64,000 bases of DNA from Maribacter litoralis (lineage in GTDB: Bacteria > Bacteroidota > Bacteroidia > Flavobacteriales > Flavobacteriaceae): NCBI RefSeq assembly GCF_003075045.1, contig NZ_QCZD01000006.1, positions 99,883 through 163,882 of the forward strand, read 5' to 3'. Below the pieces are notes generated by a model that made no database searches, was not told where the DNA came from, and saw only the letters and a list, made by a program, of their open reading frames with translations. Positions 44,874 to 52,865 of this stretch are shown piece after piece. The translations under genes and the position numbers were made by a program. Numbering within the stretch: the stretch's first letter is position 1; the number at the start of each line of letters is the position of its first letter.

Positions 44874-45875
44874 ATGAATTCTATGGATAAAAACAACGAC
44901 AGAAAGATAACAGATCGAATAGAGGATAACCAATCATTGATCAATGACCTTTTCGCTCTACTGTTAACGAAGGATAGATTGACCGAAGATATTACTGAAA
45001 ATATCAATCATGAATTAGGGGATTTAAAGCGAGGTGTGGGTTCAGGTTTTGCCAGTTGCGTTCAAACTGGTCAGATGAAATCCGTTCTAATTGAAAATCT
45101 GGCGTTAAGGGAAGAATTGGCGCTAGCCGAACGAACCTTGTCTGACTTTAAGAAAATTTTGGAAAATAGGGATAGACTTTTTTCAATCATCGCCCATGAT
45201 CTGAGGGGTCCAGCCAATAATATCGTATGTATTGTCGATACACTTGGAGAAAGTATTGAAAATAACGGTTATTCTAAAATGTCCAGACCTATCGAACTGT
45301 TGTCAAGGTCCGCATATTCGATGAAGCATCTGCTTGACAATCTTTTGAATTGGGCCAGACTTCAAGGTGGAAAAATAATCTTTTCCCCTAAAGAAATCGA
45401 GATCATTCCTTTAATATATGAAAGTGTGGAAATAGTATCGGCGACCGCACTTTTAAAGAAAATCGTTATCCAGGTTGACCAAACCAATAGTGCCAGATTA
45501 ATGGCGGATGAATCGATGCTTAAGGTTATACTTTATAACCTACTCTCCAACAGTATAAAATTCACATATTCTGGGGGGCTCATAACAATTAGGATATGGA
45601 TAGCGGATGGTTCTTGCCGAATCAGTATCAAGGACAATGGAATCGGTATGGACGATGAAATGTGCGCCAATCTATTTATTGACACCAATGCCGTATCGCG
45701 ATACGGTACAAACGGGGAACCCGGATCGGGACTGGGCCTTAGGCTCTGTAAGGATTTCATCGATCTTCATTGCGGTGGAATCGAAGTCAGTAGCAAACTG
45801 GGAAGCGGAAGTAAGTTCATTATTTCGTTGCCGATTAAAGGAAAGGATACAACGAAAAACAATAAGGCCCATTAA
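44874..45875 (+). CDS. Cytosolic sensor histidine kinase
   Basis: A 333-aa kinase without signal peptide or membrane helix. The N-terminal 90 residues form a charged helical segment that may be the sensor or a coiled coil. The H-box is FSIIAHDLRGP with His108, the N-box is LYNLLSNSIKF, and G boxes are DNGIGMDDEM and GSGLGLRLC. It should autophosphorylate and pass the phosphate to a receiver; the two single-domain receivers at 43,056 and 46,988 are likely partners. An ATG three codons in (44,883) is an alternative start. Confidence 0.92.
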   Translation: MNSMDKNNDRKITDRIEDNQSLINDLFALLLTKDRLTEDITENINHELGDLKRGVGSGFASCVQTGQMKSVLIENLALREELALAERTLSDFKKILENRDRLFSIIAHDLRGPANNIVCIVDTLGESIENNGYSKMSRPIELLSRSAYSMKHLLDNLLNWARLQGGKIIFSPKEIEIIPLIYESVEIVSATALLKKIVIQVDQTNSARLMADESMLKVILYNLLSNSIKFTYSGGLITIRIWIADGSCRISIKDNGIGMDDEMCANLFIDTNAVSRYGTNGEPGSGLGLRLCKDFIDLHCGGIEVSSKLGSGSKFIISLPIKGKDTTKNNKAH

Positions 45876-46987
45876 ATATTGTGGAGATAAATCGAATTAT
45901 CGCGGGGAGCTTTGCTTTTACCACAAGTCGACCAATCCGACGATTGCCTGAAAATTTGAAGGAAGTTTTTAAAGGCTAACGGATTAAATGGCATTTTATT
46001 TATTCCATGCCATATAGTCAAGTTAGTGATTTTTTTGTTGTAAAGTAATTATTAAGGTTCATTATGATCGAACGGGGCTAAGATCAAAGAGCACGTTAAT
46101 TTTAAAGTTTAAAAAGAGTTGATTCGTCCGGCTTATTTATGGTTTAATATTGTTAACTACTGTTATCTTCAATTTCCTTTTAAACGGTCTAAGTAAAAAA
46201 AGAAGCGATTCTTACCAGGGGGACGACGATCTTAATGATTCGAAGTATAATTCGATCTTTACACTTTACTCATTATCATAAATAAAATCTTGATATCATT
46301 TTTCTAACAATTCCAACACATAAAAAAAACTCAAATATCCAATGCTATTTTCGAAACCCATGAACAGATTCAGGGACAAATAAAAATAATACATGGAAAG
46401 GTATCGATTATTAAGGTAACTGTTGAACTACTGTAGGTTGTTCCCTGACAATTACCAAGAGCTTTGGGCAGAGCAGAATAGTTCAACAAAAATAAAATCA
46501 AAAGGACCCAAATGGTCCTCTTGATAATATAGTCGATAAAAAAGATTTACGGGGGGCTATGTTTGAACAATATTAGGGAAATTTTATAAGAAATAAAGAA
46601 AAAAATATGTGCTATTTTATTTTAAGTGGGGTGAGTTCATTTTAAATAATGGTTAGCGACTTTACAAAGGTTTTTTTTTACTTAGGAGGAATCTTTTATC
46701 AAAAAACTAGATTTGTTTTAATAGAACCTGTAAATAATATCAAAGAGTTAAAAATTTGATATTAAAGCCACGGTAATTCAATTTACCAAGAAGTTTAAAG
46801 AATAGCCCAATGAATTTTCGAATTTTGAACGGTAACGGATTATTTAACCTTTGGATGGGATTATATCCAAAATGTTTCCGTTAAACACACAAATTCCGGT
46901 AACCTTGATGAGAGTTATTGTAAAAGAAACAGAGTTTATCGTATGGAAATGGTATAAACAAAAAACCAATGAAAATTTGTTGTAGCC
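45876..46987. other. Long low-coding region
   Basis: About 1,110 bases with no frame of 60 codons or more. It holds a hairpin at 46,498-46,524 (AGGACC with GGTCCT) followed on the minus strand by a T-rich run, which could be a minus-strand terminator for the receiver gene 464 bases away. Otherwise I see nothing. Confidence 0.5.
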
Positions 46988-47371
46988 TCAAGTAAATATC
47001 GAATCTATGTTCGTCTTTGTTATTGGCTTATTAAAATATCCTTCAATTGCCACGTGGTCCATTGCCCTTTTTCTATCAAGGGAGTTGTTAAAAGCAGACA
47101 AAATGTAAATTCTTGTCTGTCCCATATTAGCAAACGTTTTTTGAGTAATATCTATAAACTCCCAGCCGCTCATCTTTGGCATGATTAGGTCGACAAAAAT
47201 GATATCGGGGAAACCTTTTCCAGATGTTACCATATCGGACAGTAATGCCAGAGCTCCTATTGAATTATCGGAAACCATTATCTCTGTATTGGATATTGCC
47301 TGTTCAACCGCATACCTTGTAGCAAACTGCGAAACTAGATAATCATCTATAATCAAAATTTTAACTCTCAA
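46988..47371 (-). CDS. Single-domain response regulator (CheY-like)
   Basis: A 127-aa receiver. IIDDYLVSQFATR is the acidic pocket (Asp9-Asp10), Asp61 in FVDLIMPKMSGWEF is the phospho-acceptor, and the Lys is in EGYFNKP. This is a complete CheY-like domain without output domain. No chemotaxis genes are near. It is probably part of the same local phosphorelay as the kinase at 44,874; neither receiver has a DNA-binding part, so the final output is unknown. Confidence 0.9.
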   Translation of the reverse strand: MRVKILIIDDYLVSQFATRYAVEQAISNTEIMVSDNSIGALALLSDMVTSGKGFPDIIFVDLIMPKMSGWEFIDITQKTFANMGQTRIYILSAFNNSLDRKRAMDHVAIEGYFNKPITKTNIDSIFT

Positions 47372-47998
47372 ACTATTTAGTTTTAAATTATATTTATAGT
47401 AAATTTATACCAGAGGATAACATATTAATGGTAAAGACTACCTAATTAAACTTCTGTGTTAATTTGGTGAAACGTGTCAATACTACGTTTTTCTTTGCCT
47501 AAATAAGATAAATTTTAATTTGTTATAAACGAAATCTCAAATAAGAATTTAACAGTATCAACAAACTCGGTCATATTCTCTACGTGTTTTATCGTAATCA
47601 GTGAATGCAATGTTTCTAACTTTTTATAAAAGATCAATATTTTGCAGTATCCCTTCAGTTTTTGATATTGGAACTTTGCTCATAGTCAATTTTAAACAGG
47701 TTATCGGAATTATTGAAGTATAGTAATTATAAATTTAAAAGTTTGTATAGTTCGAATTAGGAGTATGACTGGGCACCTTGTCGTAATTCGTAAGGTCAAA
47801 TAAAGAATGAATTCTATCTTGGCCAAACATTTACCAGAGTGGTCCATGCTAAAAAACAGCCAAAAATGCAATCAGTTAATACAAAACCAAAAGATTGCAT
47901 TTATCTTTAGATTATAAATCAGCCAATCACGTGCATCGATATGCCGCTTAAAACTTATTTTAACATTTAGCCGTATTTTAGGATGTGACAGCTCAAAA
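47372..47998. other. Intergenic region with boundary repeat copy B
   Basis: About 630 bases without a gene, strongly AT-rich. The only item seen is the degenerate boundary repeat at 47,780-47,810, some 190 bases before the Crp-like gene. Confidence 0.5.
47780..47810 (+). repeat. Boundary repeat copy B (degenerate)
   Basis: TGTCGTAATTC, then TAAGGTCAAATAAAGAATGA. The left half is shared with copy D (50,237) and, in TCGTAATT, with copy A; the right half diverges in two places from the core. Confidence 0.55.
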
Positions 47999-48574
47999 AT
48001 GAAAAATTTCTCTGAAATATCTAAGTTTTTTAAATCTGAATATTCATTAGATCGAGATGGATTAGAGGAACTATTCTCATTATTTAGAGTTAGAAAGCAC
48101 AAGAAAGGAAGTTTATTGATTGAGGCCCAAACTAAAGAAAAACAGCTTCGATTTTTAAATAAAGGTATAGTGAGAGAATACTATTCGAATCAAGAAAAAG
48201 AAATTAATATTAATTTTTACGTAAAACCACAGTTTATTTCTGATTTATTAACCTTTAGTCAAAACTCTAAAACTAATAAAAATCAAGAATGTCTTTCTTC
48301 AGTGGAAGTTTTGAGTATCGAAAGAAAACCTTTTTTTGATTTACTGGAAAAATATCAGTGCGGAAAATCTTTTGTAGAATTATCGTTTCAAAAATTATTG
48401 AAACAAAAAGAAATGCTGGAGTTTAATCGAATTACCAAAACTCCAGAGGAATTATATAACGAACTATTCATTTTTAAACTTGAATGGCTTCAGTCTATTC
48501 CACAATACCATATTGCTTCTTATTTAAATATAACTCCCGAAACATTAAGTCGTATTAGAAAACGTACTTCTTGA
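47999..48574 (+). CDS. Crp/Fnr-family regulator
   Basis: A 191-aa protein with a cyclic-nucleotide-binding-like beta-roll (residues 15-125, FRVRKHKKGSLLIEAQTKEK, FLNKGIVREYYSNQEKEINI) and a C-terminal HTH (SIPQYHIASYLNITPETLSRIRK). Bacteroidota members of this type often do not bind cAMP. It lies 63 bp upstream of an MBL-fold hydrolase, which it may regulate. The two share a cassette between boundary repeats B and C. Confidence 0.88.
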   Translation: MKNFSEISKFFKSEYSLDRDGLEELFSLFRVRKHKKGSLLIEAQTKEKQLRFLNKGIVREYYSNQEKEININFYVKPQFISDLLTFSQNSKTNKNQECLSSVEVLSIERKPFFDLLEKYQCGKSFVELSFQKLLKQKEMLEFNRITKTPEELYNELFIFKLEWLQSIPQYHIASYLNITPETLSRIRKRTS

Positions 48575-48637
48575 TTTGAATCAATGAAAATGGTTAATCA
48601 TAATTGGACTTTTGTATAAACATTAAAATCAAACAAA

Positions 48638-49414
48638 ATGCTAAAGATTCATCATATAAGAAATGCAACTATGATTCTGGAAACAGAAAAAGATGTAATT
48701 TTAGTTGACCCAATGTTAGGAGATATAGGTGTTATGCCTTCTTTCACATTATTCAGACACAAAGCAAGAAAAAATCCAACAGTTCCCTTGCCTAAAAATG
48801 TAGAACTGATATTAGATAAAGTTACACATTGCCTAATTACACATCAACATCCGGACCATATTGATAGCACAGGAGTTCAATTTTTAATAAAAAATAAAAT
48901 CCCTGTAACCTGTAGTTTTAAAGATGAAAAAAATTTCTCAAAAAGAGGTTTAAATGTTATTCAAACACTTAAATATTGGGAACAACAAGAATTTTTAGGA
49001 GGAACTATTGAAGGTATTCCAGCAAAACACGGTTATGGATTTGTGTCCAGACCAATGGGAAACGTAATTGGGTTTTATATAAAATTACCCGAACAAAAAT
49101 CTATTTATCTTAGTTCTGATACTATTTACACAGATTCGGTCGATAGGGTTCTTAAGAGTTACAAACCTGATATCAGTGTTTTGGCTTGCGGAACTGCTCA
49201 ATTCGATATATTTAAACAACTTATTATGAATATTGACGATATTCTAAAGTTTGTTAAAAACACACCAGGTAAAGTCATTGCTAATCATATGGAATCTATA
49301 AATCATTGTCCATTAACTCGAAAGGAATTAAAAAAGATATTGACAGATAAACAATTGATAAATAAAGTTTTAATTCCGGAAGATGGTGAAATAATGGAAA
49401 TAGCCAGTAGGTAA
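48638..49414 (+). CDS. MBL-fold metallo-hydrolase (UlaG-like)
   Basis: A 258-aa metallo-beta-lactamase-fold hydrolase. The metal motif ITHQHPDHID is complete, with KHGYGF and ANHMESINHC supplying later ligands. IRNATMILETEKDVILVDPM at the start is characteristic of the UlaG/RomA-like branch. The substrate is unknown. It follows the Crp-like gene and ends 17 bases before boundary repeat C. Confidence 0.88.
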   Translation: MLKIHHIRNATMILETEKDVILVDPMLGDIGVMPSFTLFRHKARKNPTVPLPKNVELILDKVTHCLITHQHPDHIDSTGVQFLIKNKIPVTCSFKDEKNFSKRGLNVIQTLKYWEQQEFLGGTIEGIPAKHGYGFVSRPMGNVIGFYIKLPEQKSIYLSSDTIYTDSVDRVLKSYKPDISVLACGTAQFDIFKQLIMNIDDILKFVKNTPGKVIANHMESINHCPLTRKELKKILTDKQLINKVLIPEDGEIMEIASR

Positions 49415-49431
49415 TAAAGAACTGAGGCATG

Positions 49432-49448
49432 AAAGTTCAAATAAAGGG
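49432..49448 (+). repeat. Boundary repeat copy C
   Basis: AAAGTTCAAATAAAGGG, 17 bases after the MBL stop and followed at once by a hairpin (49,450-49,481). Confidence 0.75.
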
Positions 49449-49449
49449 T

Positions 49450-49481
49450 ACTCTTTACAAATCGTACCTTCTGTAAAGAGT
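49450..49481 (+). terminator. Hairpin after MBL gene
   Basis: ACTCTTTACA (49,450-49,459) pairs with TGTAAAGAGT (49,472-49,481), with a 12-base loop. It is followed by TTCTC, so a weak terminator or a structural part of the repeat. Confidence 0.6.
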
Positions 49482-49570
49482 TTCTCAAATAACAATATGG
49501 ATATATTACATATTCATGGATACGGTCATGATTTAGTACACCTTGTCGACAAGCTCATGATTATTTTGAA

Positions 49571-49607
49571 GTAACTATTATTTAGTTACAAAAAATTTGT
49601 ATATTTG
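49571..49607 (+). promoter_or_regulatory. hicAB promoter with operator dyad
   Basis: GTAACTA/TAGTTAC (49,571-49,589) is a 7-bp inverted repeat with a 5-base spacer. TATATTTG at 49,600-49,607 is a perfect -7 box 3 bases before the ATG, so the transcript is near-leaderless. The dyad is a likely HicB binding site for autorepression. A further palindrome CTTGTCGACAAG lies at 49,542-49,553. Confidence 0.55.
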
Positions 49608-49610
49608 AAT

Positions 49611-49868
49611 ATGAGTAAAATCGAAAAATTGATTTTAAAGTTCAAGAGTGACCCAAAAGATTTGACTTGGGAAGAACTAATAAAGATCTTAGCGCATTTT
49701 GGTTTTACTGAAAACACCAAAAAAGGAAAAACCGGGGGTTCTCGTGTAAAGTTTATAAACGACAATAAGGACATCGTTAATCTGCATAGACCACACCCAG
49801 GGAATATTATTAAGCCTTATTTAATAAAGCAAATCATTAATAAATTAAAGTCATGGCAGATTATTTAA
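49611..49868 (+). CDS. hicA: HicA-family toxin
   Basis: An 85-aa mRNA-interferase-type toxin with a double-stranded-RNA-binding-like fold: LTWEELIKILAHFGFTENTK, then GGSRVKF and LHRPHPGNIIKPYLIKQIIN. Classical HicA has Gly-Ser-His with a catalytic His at the position where this one has GGSR, a subfamily feature; its action on RNA therefore needs care. ATG at 49,611 is chosen; a TTG six bases upstream would add MN. It overlaps hicB by 16 bases. Confidence 0.88.
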   Translation: MSKIEKLILKFKSDPKDLTWEELIKILAHFGFTENTKKGKTGGSRVKFINDNKDIVNLHRPHPGNIIKPYLIKQIINKLKSWQII

Positions 49869-50206
49869 AACACAAAAATTATTTTGGTTCTGTTGAGTTT
49901 AGTGCTGAGGATGCAGTTTTACACGGCAAAATTATTGGAATTAATGACTTGGTAACTTTTGAGGCTAATTCAGTTGAAGAACTACAACAAGCCTTTATCG
50001 ATTCTGTCGATGATTATTTAGAAACATGTATGGAGGTTGGAAAAGAACCGAACAAGTTTTTTAAAGGAGCATTTAATGTTCGAACCTCACGAAGCGTTCA
50101 CAGGTATTTGGCAGTCATAGCGGAAAAGAAACAAATGAAGCTCAATGAAGTTGTTAATAAAGCTTTTGATTTTTTAATCAAAAATGAAGATGAAGTTCTC
50201 AACTAA
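49853..50206 (+). CDS. hicB: HicB-family antitoxin
   Basis: A 117-aa antitoxin. The N-terminal partial RNase-H-like fold (YFGSVEFSAEDAVLHGKIIG, VTFEANSVEELQQAFIDSVD) is followed by a C-terminal ribbon-helix-helix segment (NVRTSRSVHRYLAVIAEKKQ, KLNEVVNKAFDF). It should neutralise HicA and repress the operon at the dyad upstream of hicA. The gene starts inside hicA and ends 30 bases before boundary repeat D. Confidence 0.92.
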   Translation: MADYLKHKNYFGSVEFSAEDAVLHGKIIGINDLVTFEANSVEELQQAFIDSVDDYLETCMEVGKEPNKFFKGAFNVRTSRSVHRYLAVIAEKKQMKLNEVVNKAFDFLIKNEDEVLN

Positions 50207-50236
50207 ACTTTAGATTCAAGATGTTTAAGGAAACCA

Positions 50237-50267
50237 TGTCGTAATTCTTAAAATATAAATAAAGGAT
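50237..50267 (+). repeat. Boundary repeat copy D (degenerate)
   Basis: TGTCGTAATTCTTAAAATAT, then AAATAAAGGAT. It ends 2 bases before the ATG at 50,270 and lies 30 bases after hicB. Confidence 0.6.
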
Positions 50268-50269
50268 AA

Positions 50270-50419
50270 ATGGCTTTTAAGAAAATTAATCCCAAATTAC
50301 TATTTGATCAACCAAAAAATGACCCCAGGAATTATTGCCAAGAGGAACACCCTGTTAGCAGAATTGATGGCAAATTTAGATTGGGAGATGTATGCTCTTG
50401 TTGTAGTAAGTATATTTAA
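50270..50419 (+). CDS. Hypothetical 49-aa Cys-rich protein
   Basis: ATG at 50,270, TAA at 50,417-50,419, 49 aa. It starts MAFKKINPKLLFDQPKNDPR, then NYCQEEHPVSRIDGKF, ending CSCCSKYI. Four cysteines and a histidine could bind a metal. It may be a real small protein or the 5' end of a truncated gene. It begins directly at boundary repeat D and precedes the RelA/SpoT gene by 116 bases, so it could be that protein's partner, for example an antitoxin. Confidence 0.4.
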   Translation: MAFKKINPKLLFDQPKNDPRNYCQEEHPVSRIDGKFRLGDVCSCCSKYI

Positions 50420-50535
50420 TGTTCAAAAAAAGGATTGCCAAAAGGTGGTGTAATCCTGAAAACCAAACAACAAAAAAAAATTGACTTGAACGCTCTGCAG
50501 AAGTGTGACCCATTATTAAGGTTCTACAAAAAATT

Positions 50536-51642
50536 ATGGAAGTTATTTCTAAAAATCAGATAAAGAAAGCTGGTAAAATTCTTGCAGACAAGGATGCCCA
50601 CTCAAAAGAAGATATTCTTAATTCTGAATCAATTCTACAATACTGGAGAATTTTGCACGAGCAGATTATGACAGAATTTTATAGCATAGTTCTTAAAGAA
50701 GCAAAGTGCATTGATACTTTTGCCACCGTTGCCCAGCGAGTAAAAAGAAGTGAATCAATTATAGCAAAATTACGACGTCAACCAGTCAACCAACTAACCA
50801 CCATGCAGGATATAGCAGGGATTCGAGCAATTATGCCTGATTTGAACACCGCTCAATCACTTAGAGAACGATTAAAGGGTATTGGAGAAGAACACAAGTT
50901 TAAGACCTACGATAATTACATTACTAACCCAAAAGAAAGTGGTTATAGAAGTATTCACCTAGTATATAAATACGTGTCACCTTTATCTGTTCCACTCAAC
51001 GGTTTAATGATAGAGATTCAAATCCGAACTGAACTTCAGCATTCATGGGCAACTGCGGTAGAGACAATGAGTACGTTTTTAGGTACTCATTTGAAATTCG
51101 GGGAAGGACAACCGAAATGGCTGAAGTATTTTGCATTAACAAGCAGCTCTTTTTCTTATTTAGAGAACACCCCACAAGTGCCAGGATATGGGCATATGAG
51201 TGAAGAAGAAACTTATGAAATGGCTTTGTATGAGTTTAGATATAATGAAATTGAAGAGAAATTAAGTGCATTTACTACAGCGGCCAATCATATTACTAAA
51301 CAAAAATATCCAAATAAATTTTACCATTTAATCACCTTAAACACTTCTATTCGAAGGGTTAATATTAAAAGCTTTCAGAAAAATGAATTTAAACTTGCAA
51401 ACCAAAATTATACAGATTCTGAGCGAAAGTACAGAAATACACCAAGTGTACAGGTAGTTTTGGTTTCCACTGAATCAATTCAAGAACTACGTAAAGCATT
51501 TCCTAATTACTTTCTTGACGTAGCAGCATTCTTAGAAAATATGTCCAAAATAAGTATACGCCTTAATAAATTGAAAGACCGTCGGATATTTCGAGAAATG
51601 AACGAAAATAGCAAATTAGATAAAAGAACAAAGTTCAAATAA
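50536..51642 (+). CDS. RelA/SpoT-domain protein, possible toxic alarmone synthetase
   Basis: A 368-aa protein with a RelA/SpoT nucleotidyltransferase domain (residues 60-190): QDIAGIRAIMP, ESGYRSIHLVYKY, and IEIQIRTELQHSWATAVET with the catalytic EIQIRT and HSWA blocks. There is no HD hydrolase, TGS or ACT domain, so it is not a housekeeping Rel. Stand-alone synthetases of this type next to small genes can be toxins (toxSAS) acting on tRNA or making ppApp. The C-terminal 180 residues are unassigned. Its stop codon (TAA at 51,640-51,642) lies inside boundary repeat E, so the last residues TKFK are repeat-encoded. Confidence 0.85.
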   Translation: MEVISKNQIKKAGKILADKDAHSKEDILNSESILQYWRILHEQIMTEFYSIVLKEAKCIDTFATVAQRVKRSESIIAKLRRQPVNQLTTMQDIAGIRAIMPDLNTAQSLRERLKGIGEEHKFKTYDNYITNPKESGYRSIHLVYKYVSPLSVPLNGLMIEIQIRTELQHSWATAVETMSTFLGTHLKFGEGQPKWLKYFALTSSSFSYLENTPQVPGYGHMSEEETYEMALYEFRYNEIEEKLSAFTTAANHITKQKYPNKFYHLITLNTSIRRVNIKSFQKNEFKLANQNYTDSERKYRNTPSVQVVLVSTESIQELRKAFPNYFLDVAAFLENMSKISIRLNKLKDRRIFREMNENSKLDKRTKFK

Positions 51643-51648
51643 AGGATT
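51630..51648 (+). repeat. Boundary repeat copy E
   Basis: AAAGTTCAAATAAAGGATT. It contains the RelA/SpoT stop codon and is followed by a short dyad (AAGGA...TCCTT). Confidence 0.8.
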
Positions 51649-51669
51649 AATTCCTTCGCGAATTGATAA

Positions 51670-51699
51670 AATAAAAAAGCCGATAACTTTTACCGGCTC
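51670..51699 (-). terminator. Hairpin downstream of DeoR gene
   Basis: AGCCGGTA pairs with TATCGGCT with one mismatch, followed on the minus strand by a T-run. It terminates leftward transcription from 52,657. Confidence 0.55.
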
Positions 51700-51814
51700 A
51701 AACTAGCTAATTCAAACTTAAGAACGTATCCACGAATGGCACTGCGAAGTTATTTAGTTCAAATCGGATGGGATAGAAATTTAGTTATCGAAATTGTTAC
51801 TAAATTGTATTGTG

Positions 51815-51833
51815 AAAGTTCAAATAAAAGATT
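51815..51833 (+). repeat. Boundary repeat copy F
   Basis: AAAGTTCAAATAAAAGATT, one base different from copy E and 185 bases from it, with no gene between. Confidence 0.75.
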
Positions 51834-51907
51834 GTCTTGTTTTAATTCCAATGATGATTTTGAGTTTAAAAAGCAAAACATCAAGTTAAATATTGACTGT
51901 TACATAA

Positions 51908-52657
51908 TCATTTCAGGTCAACCCCTGCTTTTTTAAAAACTTCAAGTTTTTCGTTGGACGGTTCCAATTCAGTTATCATATTTGTAATATCGCTCATTTC
52001 ACAGGTTTTGTAACGGTTCTTGGAGTTGAGTTTTTCCGAGATGGTAAGGAGTACCGTATTCTTTGATGCCTGCAAAACCGCATTTTTGACCTGAACGCTT
52101 TCCCAATCGAATTCCGTAAGGCCATAATCTGCATCCACGTAACCAGTTCCAATAAAACCGAAATCTGCACGTATCCTGGAAAGATTTAGTATTGCCTGAC
52201 CTCCAGATGCAATCTGCGATTCCTTTGCCATCGTGCCCCCGAGAAAAATAACTTCTAACTTTGGCTTTTTGCAGAGTTCGATGGCAACGGGTAGGCTCAA
52301 GGTAAAACAGGTAAGGCTCATCTTTTCGGGAATATTCCGGGCGAACTCCAAACAGGTGGTACCACCGTGTATAATAATGATATTTCCGTTTCTTAACAAT
52401 TGAACGGCTTTTTTGGCGATCACTCTTTTCTTATCAAGCGCGTATACTTTGGTCTGTTCACCAATATTGTTGGCATATCCCAACGATACGGCCCCGCCAT
52501 GGACTTTTTTAAGTTTCTCTTCGGTATCCAGTTGAATTACGTCCCTTCTTACAGTATCCACGGAAACATTAAGAACGTCGGAGATATCGGTCAACAAGAC
52601 CCTATTGTGCAAAGCAACTTCGTTCAATATCAGTTGGTGTCTTTCCTCCTTGAGCAT
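51908..52657 (-). CDS. DeoR/GlpR-family transcriptional regulator
   Basis: A 249-aa repressor. The N-terminal HTH (residues 4-55) ends in VSVDTVRRDVIQLDTEEKL, and the DeoR C-terminal sugar-phosphate sensor has IIIHGGTTCLEFARNIP, IFLGGTMAKES and GFIGTGYVDADYGLTEFD. Members bind a phosphosugar, so the expected effector here is a MurNAc-6P or GlcNAc-6P type intermediate of the adjacent locus. It is divergent from susC and shares the 208-bp control region with it. Confidence 0.9.
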   Translation of the reverse strand: MLKEERHQLILNEVALHNRVLLTDISDVLNVSVDTVRRDVIQLDTEEKLKKVHGGAVSLGYANNIGEQTKVYALDKKRVIAKKAVQLLRNGNIIIIHGGTTCLEFARNIPEKMSLTCFTLSLPVAIELCKKPKLEVIFLGGTMAKESQIASGGQAILNLSRIRADFGFIGTGYVDADYGLTEFDWESVQVKNAVLQASKNTVLLTISEKLNSKNRYKTCEMSDITNMITELEPSNEKLEVFKKAGVDLK

Positions 52658-52769
52658 AGTTTTAATTTGGTCGGTTTCTTACTATTCGCAGTAAATGTAG
52701 CATGATTTTGCAATATCTATCAAATTAAAATCAATATTTCGGTTTATTGCATAAAAAAACGGCAAAAAC

Positions 52770-52799
52770 TTGCAGAATAAGAGATTTTGGTTAAATTTA
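52770..52799 (+). promoter_or_regulatory. Candidate promoter of the susCD operon
   Basis: TTG at 52,770-52,772, a 19-base spacer, then TAAATTTA at 52,792-52,799, seven of eight consensus bases. It leaves a leader of about 60 bases before the ATG at 52,866. Confidence 0.5.
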
Positions 52800-52865
52800 C
52801 ATGGAACAAACATCTTTCAGAAAATGTTCGTCAATCAAAAAGTTAATTAACTAACTCAGAACCTT

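Noticed and set aside
51736..51936. A 66-aa plus-strand frame between the RelA/SpoT and DeoR genes
   Set aside because: It runs through boundary repeat F and into the end of the DeoR gene, has no family features, and looks like a chance frame.
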